Origin: Leadbetterella byssophila_A
Lineage (GTDB): Bacteria; Bacteroidota; Bacteroidia; Cytophagales; Spirosomataceae
Assembly: GCA_040394735.1 (NCBI GenBank)
Contig: JBEBRR010000002.1
Span: 49,027-113,026, forward strand
Direction: 5' to 3'
DNA length: 64,000 nt
Below, piece by piece: positions 52,541 to 61,295 of the stretch. A program made the position numbers and the translations under genes. Each line of letters opens with the position of its first letter. The first letter of the stretch is position 1. The notes beneath the pieces were generated by a model. That model saw only the letters and a program-made list of their open reading frames with translations. It searched no databases and had not been told where the DNA came from.

Positions 52541-54902
52541 AACTGAACGGTATTCTTAAATTTAACGTAAGGTTTCTTCCTGTCTCCGGCAGATCAATCA
52601 GCCGGTAAAAGCTGGTATGGTTGAGGTAGCGGGTATTCAGTAAATTATTTACCTGCAGGTTTAGTTCCCATTTCTGCTTACCGGTGTAAAATTCAGTGCC
52701 GGCCGAAATGCCCAGCAGGGTGTACGCCGGGGTGATTTTTTCCGGCGGAACTATCCTGTCCTGTTTTAACGCGTGCCTGATATGCAACGAAATATAGCTT
52801 TCTTTCAGTACAGGCGGTTGCCAGGAAATACTCCCGGATGCGGAAGGCGGCGGAGAAAACGGGAGGTTAAACCCGGTTTTACTGCCTGACAACTGCCGGT
52901 TATACAGGTAATCTCCGGAGAATTCGCCGGTCCATCGATGAGTCATATGATAACGGATAAGGGCTTCGGCGCCGTAGCGCATTACCTTGCTTTGCTGGTA
53001 TTCGAAGACCTGGTTACCGGCACCATACAGGTAATCATGGCGTGCTGTGGGGTTAAGGTAGATATAATTGGGAAAGTAATTATAGAAGGGGGTGAATTCC
53101 AGCTCCAGCTTCTCCGTTTTCCGGAACACTCCGAGGTCCAGCTGGTATGATTTTTCGGGCGACAGGCTGTTGTTCCCCTGTTCGTAGCGGAAATAATGGT
53201 AATTGACCCCGTTGGCGGCCAGCTCCTTGGGTAAAGGCATCCGGAAGCTGGTGCCCAGGTTGAATTTAAGCGTTGTTTTTCCGGAGGTATAGTTCGTTCC
53301 TAGGGTCCAGTTCAGGTTGCCGAAAGACCGGGAAGAAGCCTCTGCCCGGGTAAGGTAGGTATTGTTTCCTTCCTGGTCAGAAGGAAACCAGTCGGTATAT
53401 TCACGGATGCCGATATGCCCGAAGTCATAGCGTACTGCTGCGTGAAATATCGTTTTTGAATTCGCTTTCCATTTGTCATAGGCAAACAGCCCGCCCTGGT
53501 GCTGGGTGTAGGCCGGAATGAGAAAACCCCAGCCGCCGATCTCATTTTCCTGGTACTCATAATTACCTCCTAAAGTGAACTCATGGTCTTTCACACGGAT
53601 CTTGTCCCGAAGGTTTCCGGAGAGTACCTGTTTATCGTACAATCTTTCCAGCTCGGAATCATTGGGAAAAGGATAGAGCGGCGGCATGAACCCGTGACTT
53701 ACATAGGGGCTTCTTTCTTTGCGGAGGTTCCGCTGGTAGGCGGCATCGAAGCTCAGCTCATGGTGGCCCATACGGTATACGGTATTGCTGATCATTTTGA
53801 AGTGATTCACCTGCTGGCTGGGTAAACGGATGTCGCGGTGGGAGGCGTCGTGAAGCTCCGTATTAACCCTTCTGGGTTCCAGTCCATGGGCGTTGGCAAA
53901 GAAGCCGCTTTGGGAGTAAACGTTGCTGAAGTGTAAACGGGTCTGGTAATTTTCCGTGATCCGGCCAACAGTAGCGTGAAAGTTCCGTTCTTTTCCGGCC
54001 GAATTCCGTACATAGCCGCCGGGCAGATGAACATCGTAATCATATACATAAATAAGCTCGGCAGGCACGCGGTAATCACCGTAATCACGGATCGTGGCAC
54101 GCGCATCCACATACCAGGCGTGCTGGCGGGCATTAAAATTCAACGAGTTGCCAAAAGAGTGGCTGTTGCTCATGTAAGCGCTGTTCAGCGAAAAATTCAT
54201 GCTGTGAAGGGCCGGGGGCGGGGGCGGGTTCACCCGGATAATGCCACCGATAGCGTCAGAGCCATAGAGGTAAGAAGCAGCACCTTTCAGAATCTCCACC
54301 GAGCCGGCAGCAAACTGATCGATCTCCAGTCCGTGATCAGCGCCCCATTGCTGTCCTTCATGCTTGATTCCGCCGTCTACCACCACCACCTGGTTAAAAC
54401 CCAGTCCGCGTATCTGGGGTTTGGATTGTCCCGAACCAATGCTCATGGCATTTACCCCCGGGATTTTTTCCAGGGTCTGCATCAGGCTGCTGCCCAGGTT
54501 TTTCCGGATGAAATCCTGGGTGACCACCTCCACATTCAGCACATTGTCTTTCCGGGCCTTTTCCCGGCGGTTTTCCGACACCACCAGCTCTTTGAGCTCA
54601 TAAATGCTCTCTTCCAGGAAAATGGCCGGAAGGGTGGTATCCGATACGAGGTCTACTTTCAGGAGAACCGGTTTATATTCCGCATGGGTAATGAGCAATT
54701 TGCAGGTGCCCTCCGGCAGGGAAGAGAAGCTGAAGTCGCCCTGCTTGTCGGTGGTCCGGTGCAGGGAGTCATTCAGTACCACCACCGCATTCTGCACCCC
54801 GCTTTTGAAGTGAATCACCCTTCCCTTAAGTGAATAATGCTGACCGGAAGCGGCAGAGAAGGTAAATAGCACGATGATCCGGAAAAGATATTTCAAACCC
54901 AC
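52530..54902 (-). CDS. TonB-dependent receptor, probable metal-uptake type
   Basis: 790 residues: signal peptide, carboxypeptidase-regulatory-like domain (about 22-100), TonB box region (LKELVVSENR), plug with IGSGQSKPQIRGLGFNQVVVVDGG and SVEILKGAASYLYGSDAIGGIIRV, and a barrel ending RIPFSFAI. The start is a GTG (54902); a TTG six bases in is an alternative. First gene of an operon with a His/Cys-rich peptide and two His-rich DUF4625 lipoproteins, and preceded by Fur-type palindromes, all of which suggests uptake of a metal such as zinc or a metal complex. The specific metal is not shown by the sequence. Confidence 0.92.
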   Translation of the reverse strand: MGLKYLFRIIVLFTFSAASGQHYSLKGRVIHFKSGVQNAVVVLNDSLHRTTDKQGDFSFSSLPEGTCKLLITHAEYKPVLLKVDLVSDTTLPAIFLEESIYELKELVVSENRREKARKDNVLNVEVVTQDFIRKNLGSSLMQTLEKIPGVNAMSIGSGQSKPQIRGLGFNQVVVVDGGIKHEGQQWGADHGLEIDQFAAGSVEILKGAASYLYGSDAIGGIIRVNPPPPPALHSMNFSLNSAYMSNSHSFGNSLNFNARQHAWYVDARATIRDYGDYRVPAELIYVYDYDVHLPGGYVRNSAGKERNFHATVGRITENYQTRLHFSNVYSQSGFFANAHGLEPRRVNTELHDASHRDIRLPSQQVNHFKMISNTVYRMGHHELSFDAAYQRNLRKERSPYVSHGFMPPLYPFPNDSELERLYDKQVLSGNLRDKIRVKDHEFTLGGNYEYQENEIGGWGFLIPAYTQHQGGLFAYDKWKANSKTIFHAAVRYDFGHIGIREYTDWFPSDQEGNNTYLTRAEASSRSFGNLNWTLGTNYTSGKTTLKFNLGTSFRMPLPKELAANGVNYHYFRYEQGNNSLSPEKSYQLDLGVFRKTEKLELEFTPFYNYFPNYIYLNPTARHDYLYGAGNQVFEYQQSKVMRYGAEALIRYHMTHRWTGEFSGDYLYNRQLSGSKTGFNLPFSPPPSASGSISWQPPVLKESYISLHIRHALKQDRIVPPEKITPAYTLLGISAGTEFYTGKQKWELNLQVNNLLNTRYLNHTSFYRLIDLPETGRNLTLNLRIPFSFAI

Positions 54903-54925
54903 AACTCAGCGTATCTGTTTTAAAA

Positions 54926-54975
54926 TGCAATATCGTTGCAAAAGTAGCAAATAAATCAACTGCAACAATGTTGCA
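54926..54975 (-). promoter_or_regulatory. Two Fur-type 7-1-7 palindromes overlapping the receptor promoter
   Basis: TGCAACAATGTTGCA (54961-54975) is a perfect 7-1-7 inverted repeat, the layout of Fur-family (Fur/Zur/Mur) operators. TGCAATATCGTTGCA (54926-54940) is an imperfect second copy 35 bp away. On the minus strand a TTG (54968-54966), 19 bp and TACTTTTG (54946-54939) form a promoter, so one palindrome covers -33 and the other sits just past -7. This fits repression when the metal is plentiful. Which regulator binds is inference. Confidence 0.65.
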
Positions 54976-55072
54976 GCGGAGTTATTTTCGGGTTATTTTT
55001 CTTTAATAACGCCGGTTTGCCTAATTTTGGAGTATGAAGCCGTGGCTAAACGGTATGAAATCATAAAGCTGG

Positions 55073-55846
55073 ATGAATATTGTTAAGATAGGGGGAAATG
55101 TCATTGATGATCCGGAGAAGCTGGCCGGATTTCTGCAGCGGTTTGCGGGGCTCCCCGGGGAAAAGATCCTGGTTCACGGCGGGGGAAAGATTGCTACAAA
55201 GGTGGCCGGTGAACTGGGTATTGAAAGCAGAATGGTGGAAGGGAGAAGGGTCACGGATGCCCCTATGCGTGATGTGGTGACCATGGTGTACGGTGGTCTG
55301 GTAAATAAGCGTATCGTAGCCACATTGCAGCGTCTGGGTTGTAATGCCATCGGGCTGACAGGAGCTGACGGGGCAGGTATTCTTGCGCATAAGCGACCTG
55401 TTAAAACCATTGATTACGGCTTTGTGGGGGACGTGGAAAAAGTAAACACACCCTTTATCCGCCTGCTGCTGGAAAACGGGCTCAGCCCTGTTTTTGCACC
55501 GCTGACATTTGATACGAACGGGGAGATCCTCAATACCAATGCAGATACCCAGGCTTCGGAATTAGCGCGTGCGCTAAGTGGGTCGGAAGAAGTAAGCCTG
55601 GTGTATTGCTTTGAAAAGAAGGGGGTGTTAAGAGACGCCGGCGATAACGATACGCTGATCCCGAGGCTGATCCCGGAAACCTATGAAAAGTACAAAAGTG
55701 AAGGGATTATTTATGACGGGATGATCCCCAAGCTGGACAATGCCTTTGCCGCCGTGCAGGCGGGAGTCAGGAGGGTCATCATCTGCGAAGCGGATGACCT
55801 GGGAGAGGCCGTTCTGGGGACGGCAGGAACAACGATTGAACTTTAA
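55073..55846 (+). CDS. argB: N-acetylglutamate kinase (possibly N-succinylglutamate kinase)
   Basis: Phosphorylates the gamma-carboxyl of an N-acylated glutamate in arginine biosynthesis. 257 residues, the amino acid kinase fold: VKIGGNVIDD, VHGGGKIATKV, GLTGADGAGI, NTNADTQASELA and GMIPKLDNAFAAVQAGVRRVII. Some Bacteroidota use succinylated rather than acetylated intermediates, so the exact acyl group is uncertain. It is not in an arginine operon here. A TAATTTTG -7-like element lies at 55022-55029 without a clear -33 partner. The next gene begins 4 bp after its stop. Confidence 0.93.
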   Translation: MNIVKIGGNVIDDPEKLAGFLQRFAGLPGEKILVHGGGKIATKVAGELGIESRMVEGRRVTDAPMRDVVTMVYGGLVNKRIVATLQRLGCNAIGLTGADGAGILAHKRPVKTIDYGFVGDVEKVNTPFIRLLLENGLSPVFAPLTFDTNGEILNTNADTQASELARALSGSEEVSLVYCFEKKGVLRDAGDNDTLIPRLIPETYEKYKSEGIIYDGMIPKLDNAFAAVQAGVRRVIICEADDLGEAVLGTAGTTIEL

Positions 55847-55850
55847 TATT

Positions 55851-56480
55851 TTGGAAAACGAAAGAAGACTGAAGATCGAGATGGCCAATGCTTTATCGCA
55901 TGGTATCGGCATTATCCTCATCCTGGCGTTTTCTCCTTTGCTGTTTTTAAAAGCCTACGAAAGCGGTGTTCCCCTTTTGACCCCGGCGGTAAGTTTTTAT
56001 GTTTTCGGTTTGCTGATGGTCTTTACATTTTCCACCCTCTATCACGCTACTGAAAACCCGGTGGCTAAATCCATCCTCCGGATTTTTGATCATATCAGCA
56101 TCTTCCTGCTGATCGGCGGAACCTACCTGCCTCTGGTATTGCTGCATGCCGATCCTGTACGCGCCAGGTGGCTGCTGATGGTTCAGTGGATCGTCATTGT
56201 GGCCGGAGTGGTCAATAAGGCGCTGTTTACCGGGCGCTTCAGGCTCTTGTCGAGCCTGGTTTATATCGGCCTGGGTGTAATGGTACTGGCTATGGGAGAG
56301 AAATTCTGGTCCGGGTTGCCCCCCGTATCCCTGTATCTTCTGATAGCCGGAGGACTCCTGTACCTTTTCGGCGTACTGTTTTACCAGATCCGTACCTGGC
56401 AATACAATCACTTTATCTGGCACCTTTTTGTACTGGCGGCAGCCATTCTGCATTTTCTTTCCGTCTGGTTCGCTTTTTAA
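55851..56480 (+). CDS. Hemolysin III / PAQR family membrane protein
   Basis: 209 residues from a TTG at 55851 (5 bases after the argB stop); this start gives the family-like N-terminus (LENERRLKIEMANALSHGIG), while the first ATG (55881) would cut it. Seven membrane helices, with the conserved His/Asp positions: NALSHGIG, FSTLYHAT, DHISIFLLIGGTY and the C-terminal FIWHLFVLAAAILHF. The family (TrhA/YqfA) affects membrane lipid homeostasis in bacteria and is probably a zinc-dependent hydrolase-like fold. Co-transcribed with argB. Confidence 0.9.
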   Translation: MENERRLKIEMANALSHGIGIILILAFSPLLFLKAYESGVPLLTPAVSFYVFGLLMVFTFSTLYHATENPVAKSILRIFDHISIFLLIGGTYLPLVLLHADPVRARWLLMVQWIVIVAGVVNKALFTGRFRLLSSLVYIGLGVMVLAMGEKFWSGLPPVSLYLLIAGGLLYLFGVLFYQIRTWQYNHFIWHLFVLAAAILHFLSVWFAF

Positions 56481-56613
56481 AAGTCTTTTTTTTAGTCGGC
56501 TGAAAAGTAGGGTTAATCTTCTTATTTCAGGGGATAATCGCAAGATAAATTCCTGACCGGAAATCAATTGCTATATTTAGGACTATATTTATTCGAAACA
56601 TTACTATTAAACA

Positions 56614-58161
56614 ATGAAGAAATTTTTATCAATTGTATTACTGATGAGCCTGGGCTGGACGCTTAGCGCTCAGGAAAAAGTAGATGAAGAAGCTGTAAAA
56701 AAAATCAGGAAGGAAGGTCTTGAAAATTCAAAGGTTATGGACATTGCCTTCCATCTTACGGACGTCAGCGGTCCGAGACTTCAGGGATCTCCCGGCTTTA
56801 TGCGTGCGGCAAAATATTCCCAGGAAAAACTGAAGGAATGGGGCCTGGAAGATGTTCAGCTGGAGCCCTGGGGAGAATTCGGTAAAGGCTGGGAGTTGCA
56901 GAAATGCTATGTAGCCATGACCGCCCCGTACTATAAGCCTATCCTGGCGCTGCCTAAGGTATGGACTGCCGGCAGCAACGGACTGAGACAGGCCGAGGTG
57001 CTTCTGGTAGATGAGCAGGATACCACTGCCCTGATGCAGTACAAAGGAAAGTTCAACAACAAAGTGGTTCTTCTTTACAGTGATGCCAAGCTGCCTTCCG
57101 GGTTTAATCCCGATGTGAGGAGATATACAGACGAGGAGCTGGACAAAATGGCCAAAGCAGAGCTGCAGGCCCGGGGCAACCAGGGGGGCAGGGACACCGC
57201 CGAATTCCGGGAGATGATTGCCAACATGCGCAGAGCTTCCTACGTTTCCAACAAAACCAAGGAAATGGCCCGCGCAGAAGGAGCCATCACCTTTATCAGC
57301 ATTAATGCCAGAGGAAAAGACGGTACCCTGTTTGTGCAGGGCGGAGGCTCTTACAAGGCTTCAGACCCGGAAAATATGCTGGATATGGTGATGTCTACCG
57401 AAGACTACCTGACCATTGTGCGTCTTGCCAAGGCCGGTATCCCGGTGAAAATGGAGCTGGATGTGAAAAGTAAATTTCATACCGATGACCTGAAAGGGTA
57501 CAACGTGCTGGCGGAAATCAAAGGAACAGACCCCAGGCTGAAAGATGAAGTGGTCATGCTGGGTGCTCACCTCGACTCCTGGCATACCGGCACCGGCGCC
57601 ACAGATAACGCCGCAGGTTCTTCCGTGATGCTGGAGGCCGTAAGGATACTCAAAGCAAGCGGTCTTAAGCCTAAGAGAACCATCCGTATCGCGCTGTGGA
57701 GCGCGGAAGAGCAGGGACTTCACGGATCAAGAAACTACGTGAAAAATCACCTGAGCGATACCGTTAAGCAATGGAGCAACGCGGCCGGAGACAAAATCTC
57801 TGCCTACTTTAACCTGGATAACGGTACCGGAAAAATCCGTGGCATCTACCTGCAGGAAAACGAAGCGGCCCGTCCGATATTCAGCAAATGGCTGGAGCCT
57901 TTCCATGATCTGGAAGCCAAAACGGTGACCATCAGCAATACCGGCGGTACGGATCACCTTTCTTTCGACCGGGTGGGGATTCCCGGCTTCCAGTTTATCC
58001 AGGATCCCATGGAATACAGCACCCGTACCCACCATACCAACATGGATACCTACGATCACCTGTACCCGGATGATCTGAAGCAGGCCGCTACCATTGTAGC
58101 GTCATTTGTGTATCATACGGCCCAGCGAGAACAAAAGATTCCGAGAAAAGAAAAGAAATAA
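56614..58161 (+). CDS. Exported M28 family zinc aminopeptidase
   Basis: 515 residues. Signal peptide (MKKFLSIVLLMSLGWTLSAQ). The M28 catalytic domain has AHLDSW (H319, D321), TDNAAG (bridging Asp near 331) and WSAEEQGLHGS (catalytic E365, metal-binding E366); the last ligand His lies in GGTDHLSFD or THHTNMDTYDHL. A protease-associated-type insert is likely at about 130-290. Acts outside the inner membrane on peptides. Single gene, with a clean terminator at 58217-58242. Confidence 0.92.
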   Translation: MKKFLSIVLLMSLGWTLSAQEKVDEEAVKKIRKEGLENSKVMDIAFHLTDVSGPRLQGSPGFMRAAKYSQEKLKEWGLEDVQLEPWGEFGKGWELQKCYVAMTAPYYKPILALPKVWTAGSNGLRQAEVLLVDEQDTTALMQYKGKFNNKVVLLYSDAKLPSGFNPDVRRYTDEELDKMAKAELQARGNQGGRDTAEFREMIANMRRASYVSNKTKEMARAEGAITFISINARGKDGTLFVQGGGSYKASDPENMLDMVMSTEDYLTIVRLAKAGIPVKMELDVKSKFHTDDLKGYNVLAEIKGTDPRLKDEVVMLGAHLDSWHTGTGATDNAAGSSVMLEAVRILKASGLKPKRTIRIALWSAEEQGLHGSRNYVKNHLSDTVKQWSNAAGDKISAYFNLDNGTGKIRGIYLQENEAARPIFSKWLEPFHDLEAKTVTISNTGGTDHLSFDRVGIPGFQFIQDPMEYSTRTHHTNMDTYDHLYPDDLKQAATIVASFVYHTAQREQKIPRKEKK

Positions 58162-58216
58162 TGGAGGTTTAGCAAACATAGTTACAAAATCTAGTTGTTT
58201 AATTGAATCAGAAATT

Positions 58217-58242
58217 GGCCACCATTTTGGTGGCCTTTTTTT
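58217..58242 (+). terminator. Rho-independent terminator after the M28 peptidase gene
   Basis: GGCCACC (58217-58223) and GGTGGCC (58229-58235) pair around an ATTTT loop and are followed by seven T. Between this and the riboswitch (58243-58392) the sequence is AT-rich leader/promoter; only a TACATTCG -7-like element (58376-58383) stands out. Confidence 0.9.
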
Positions 58243-58392
58243 ATGAAAAAACAGTTTGGGAATGGAAAAAGCCTATGTACACTGCTTTTAATCGTTATCT
58301 TGTTGTTTTTATCTGAATTTTGATTAATTTATAAATAATTTATCTATATTATTTTATTTTTAAAGATAAATCATCTACATTCGCCCTGATAA

Positions 58393-58614
58393 AGTGCTGT
58401 TCTTCATCAAAGCAGCTGAGGTTCCCGCTGGCCGGGATGAAAAGGGAACCGTGTGAGAATCACGGGCTGTCGCGCAACTGTAAGTGCCTTCAAAAGCTTT
58501 TGCCTGAGGGGTTGTAACCCTGAACGGGTCCACTGCTCCGGCGGGAAGGACGGCAAAGGTGGCACAAGCCAGGAGACCTGCCTTTTCTGAATTGAAGTCC
58601 TGAAGCTCAGCACT
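58393..58614 (+). promoter_or_regulatory. Cobalamin (adenosylcobalamin-type) riboswitch controlling metE
   Basis: The closing stem AGTGCTG (58393-58399) pairs with CAGCACT (58608-58614). Inside are the family hallmarks: AAAGGGAACC with a following GTGTGAGAATCACGG stem, GGGCTGTCGCGCAACTGTAAG as two shorter conserved blocks, and the B12 box GCCAGGAGACCTGCC (58568-58582). A TACATTCG -7-like element ends 10 bases upstream. The metE ATG is 28 bases downstream. Bound B12 should lower expression of the B12-independent enzyme, implying that the cell also has a B12-dependent MetH. Confidence 0.95.
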
Positions 58615-58642
58615 GTTTTTCTTCACTTTATTTTCAAAAACT

Positions 58643-60937
58643 ATGCAGACACAGAATCTGGGCTACCCGCGTATTGGTAGCCGGCGGGAACTGAAAAAGG
58701 CTTTGGAAGCCTGGTGGGCAGGTAAAATATCTGCCGATGAGCTGGAAAAAACCGGGCAGGAGATCCGGCTTAAAAACTGGAAGATCCAGGAGGAAAACGG
58801 GATTGACCTGATTCCCTGTAACGACTTCTCCTTTTACGACCAGGTGCTGGACATGAGCGTGCTGCTGGGGGCTATCCCGGAACGCTATTCGGAACTGGCG
58901 CAGACCCATACCGGTCAGGACCTGTACTTTGCCATGGCCAGGGGGTACCAGAAAGACGGCTTTGATCTGACCGCCATGGAAATGACCAAATGGTTCGATA
59001 CCAACTACCACTACATTGTACCGGAGTTTAAAGCGGCCCAGCAGTTTGAGCTGAACCCGGCTAAATTGTTGAAAGAGCTCAGAGAAGCCAGGCAGGCAGG
59101 TATTTCTGCCAAGCCGGTGATCATCGGGCCCGTCACCTATCTCCTCCTGGGAAAAGAAAAAGAAGCAGGCTTTCACCGGGTAGAGCTGCTGGAGCAGCTG
59201 CTCCCGGTATATGGCCGGCTGCTGAAATTGCTGGCAGATGAAGGGGTGGAATACGTACAGATAGATGAACCTGCCCTGGCACTCGACCTGAACCGGGAAG
59301 AAAGAGAAGCTGTTGTACGCAGCTATAATTACTTTTCGGAAATTGCACCTTCGGTGAAGATCATCCTGGTCAATTACTTTGAATGCTACGGGGATAACCT
59401 GGAAACGGCCATCGGGCTGCCGGTAGATACGCTTCACCTCGACCTGGTGCGTTGCCCGCTGCAGCTGGAAGATATCCTGGTGACGGAGTTCCCCCGGAAA
59501 AAAACAAGGCTTTCACTGGGAGTGGTAGATGGCAGAAATATCTGGAAAAACGATTTTGAAGTCTCTTTACAGCTGATCGAACAGGCAAAAACTGCGCTGG
59601 GGACAGACAGGCTTCTTATTGCGCCGTCGTGCTCCCTGCTTCATTCGCCCTGTGATCTTGACCTGGAAAAAAAGCTGAACCCGGAGATCAGGAAGTGGAT
59701 GGCCTTTGCCCGGCAGAAAACAGGAGAGGTCGCTTTCCTGAGGAGATGGGCTTCCGGAGAAAGAACGGAAGAGTTAAAGACCGCCTTTGAGGATAACCGG
59801 CAGGCAATGGAAAGCAAGAAGACTTCTCCGCTGATCCATAACCCGGCGGTGAAAAACAGGGTAAGCCGGATCACGGAAGGTGATGCCCGCCGGAAGAGTC
59901 CTTTTGCGCAGAGAAAAGAAAAGCAGCAGGAAGCACTTCACCTTCCTCTTTTTCCGACAACTACTATCGGGTCTTTCCCCCAGACACCGGAAGTAAGAAG
60001 CTGGAGGGCGAGGCTGAAAAAAGGGGAGTTGACACAGGAGGAATATGACCGGCTGATTGAGCAGGAAACGGCTGAGGCTATCCATTGGCAGGAAAAGATA
60101 GATATGGACGTGCTGGTGCACGGCGAGTTCGAGCGGAACGATATGGTGGAATATTTCGGGGAAAAACTGGAAGGCTTTGTTTTCACGGAAAACGGATGGG
60201 TGCAAAGTTATGGCAGCCGCTGCGTGAAACCCCCTGTGATCTTCGGAGATGTGAGCCGCCCGGAACCGATGACCCTGCGTTGGACAGAATATGCCCAATC
60301 ACTCACCCAAAAATGGGTAAAGGGGATGCTGACCGGTCCTGTAACTATTCTTCAATGGTCTTTTGTCAGAAATGACCAGCCCCGCAGAGATACCTGTATG
60401 CAAATCGCCCTGGCTATACGCGATGAGGTGACGGACCTGGAGAAAGCGGGTATCCGGATCATCCAGATCGATGAGCCGGCCATCCGGGAGGGACTTCCGC
60501 TACGAAAAGAAAACCGGAGGACCTACCTCGACTGGGCGGTGCGGGCGTTCCGGGTTTCAGCCAGCGGGGTAGAAGATGCCACCCAGATTCATACCCATAT
60601 GTGTTATTCAGAGTTCAATGACATTATCCGGAGCATTTCCGACATGGATGCCGACGTAATTACCATAGAATGTTCGCGCTCGCAGATGGAATTGCTGGAT
60701 GCATTTCATAAGTTTGCCTATCCGAATGAGATAGGCCCGGGCGTTTATGATATTCACTCACCGCGGGTGCCTTCCGAAGAAGAAATGGTGGCCCTGATGG
60801 AGAAAGCCCGTAAGGTGATCCCGGATGCGCAGCTGTGGGTGAACCCGGATTGCGGCCTGAAAACCCGCCACTGGGAAGAAACCCGGCTGGCGTTGGAGAA
60901 AATGGTTTCAGCCGCCAAAAAGCTGAGAACAGCATAA
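58643..60937 (+). CDS. metE: Cobalamin-independent methionine synthase
   Basis: Transfers a methyl group from 5-methyltetrahydropteroyltriglutamate to homocysteine, in the cytoplasm. 764 residues, full-length two-barrel MetE: N-terminal barrel (LGYPRIGSRRELKKALEAWW) and C-terminal catalytic barrel (FPTTTIGSFPQTPEVR). Zinc ligands are in IHTHMCYSEF (H652, C654), in VITIECSRS (Glu) and in NPDCGLKTR (C737). Under control of the B12 riboswitch directly upstream; the CWC/DUF5522 gene follows by 4 bp and is co-transcribed. Confidence 0.97.
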   Translation: MQTQNLGYPRIGSRRELKKALEAWWAGKISADELEKTGQEIRLKNWKIQEENGIDLIPCNDFSFYDQVLDMSVLLGAIPERYSELAQTHTGQDLYFAMARGYQKDGFDLTAMEMTKWFDTNYHYIVPEFKAAQQFELNPAKLLKELREARQAGISAKPVIIGPVTYLLLGKEKEAGFHRVELLEQLLPVYGRLLKLLADEGVEYVQIDEPALALDLNREEREAVVRSYNYFSEIAPSVKIILVNYFECYGDNLETAIGLPVDTLHLDLVRCPLQLEDILVTEFPRKKTRLSLGVVDGRNIWKNDFEVSLQLIEQAKTALGTDRLLIAPSCSLLHSPCDLDLEKKLNPEIRKWMAFARQKTGEVAFLRRWASGERTEELKTAFEDNRQAMESKKTSPLIHNPAVKNRVSRITEGDARRKSPFAQRKEKQQEALHLPLFPTTTIGSFPQTPEVRSWRARLKKGELTQEEYDRLIEQETAEAIHWQEKIDMDVLVHGEFERNDMVEYFGEKLEGFVFTENGWVQSYGSRCVKPPVIFGDVSRPEPMTLRWTEYAQSLTQKWVKGMLTGPVTILQWSFVRNDQPRRDTCMQIALAIRDEVTDLEKAGIRIIQIDEPAIREGLPLRKENRRTYLDWAVRAFRVSASGVEDATQIHTHMCYSEFNDIIRSISDMDADVITIECSRSQMELLDAFHKFAYPNEIGPGVYDIHSPRVPSEEEMVALMEKARKVIPDAQLWVNPDCGLKTRHWEETRLALEKMVSAAKKLRTA

Positions 60938-60941
60938 GAGT

Positions 60942-61295
60942 ATGAAACACGAAGAAGTGCGTTGTCCGAGATGCGATAGCCCGTTTGAATGCAAAGCAGG
61001 CGATGTGGCCAACTGCCAGTGCAGTTCGGTGAAAATATCGCCTGAAACCCATGAATACCTGGCCGGAACGCATTACGGATGCCTTTGTAAAAAGTGCCTG
61101 GAGGAGCTTAACCGTGCGGTAAAGGCCAAAGGAACCTACAGGTTCCCTGTCAGCCCTGAGCTGCTGGTGGAAGGACTCCACTATTACAAAGAAAACGGCT
61201 TCTTCGTGTTTACTGAATTTTATCATATACTCCGTGGGTACTGTTGCCGCAACGGATGCCGGCACTGTGCCTACGGATTTCATTCAACCCTTTAA
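60942..61295 (+). CDS. Cysteine-rich CWC domain protein fused to DUF5522
   Basis: 117 residues. The N-terminal half has the Cys pattern of the small CWC (cysteine-rich) family: CPRCDSPFEC, NCQCSS and GCLCKKC. The C-terminal half (GLHYYKENGFFVFTEFYHILRGYCCRNGCRHC, read in parts) matches DUF5522. Eleven or more cysteines suggest zinc or another metal site. It starts 4 bp after metE and so lies in the B12-controlled transcript. Function of both domains is unknown to me; the stop overlaps the convergent alkaline phosphatase stop by 4 bp. Confidence 0.85.
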   Translation: MKHEEVRCPRCDSPFECKAGDVANCQCSSVKISPETHEYLAGTHYGCLCKKCLEELNRAVKAKGTYRFPVSPELLVEGLHYYKENGFFVFTEFYHILRGYCCRNGCRHCAYGFHSTL

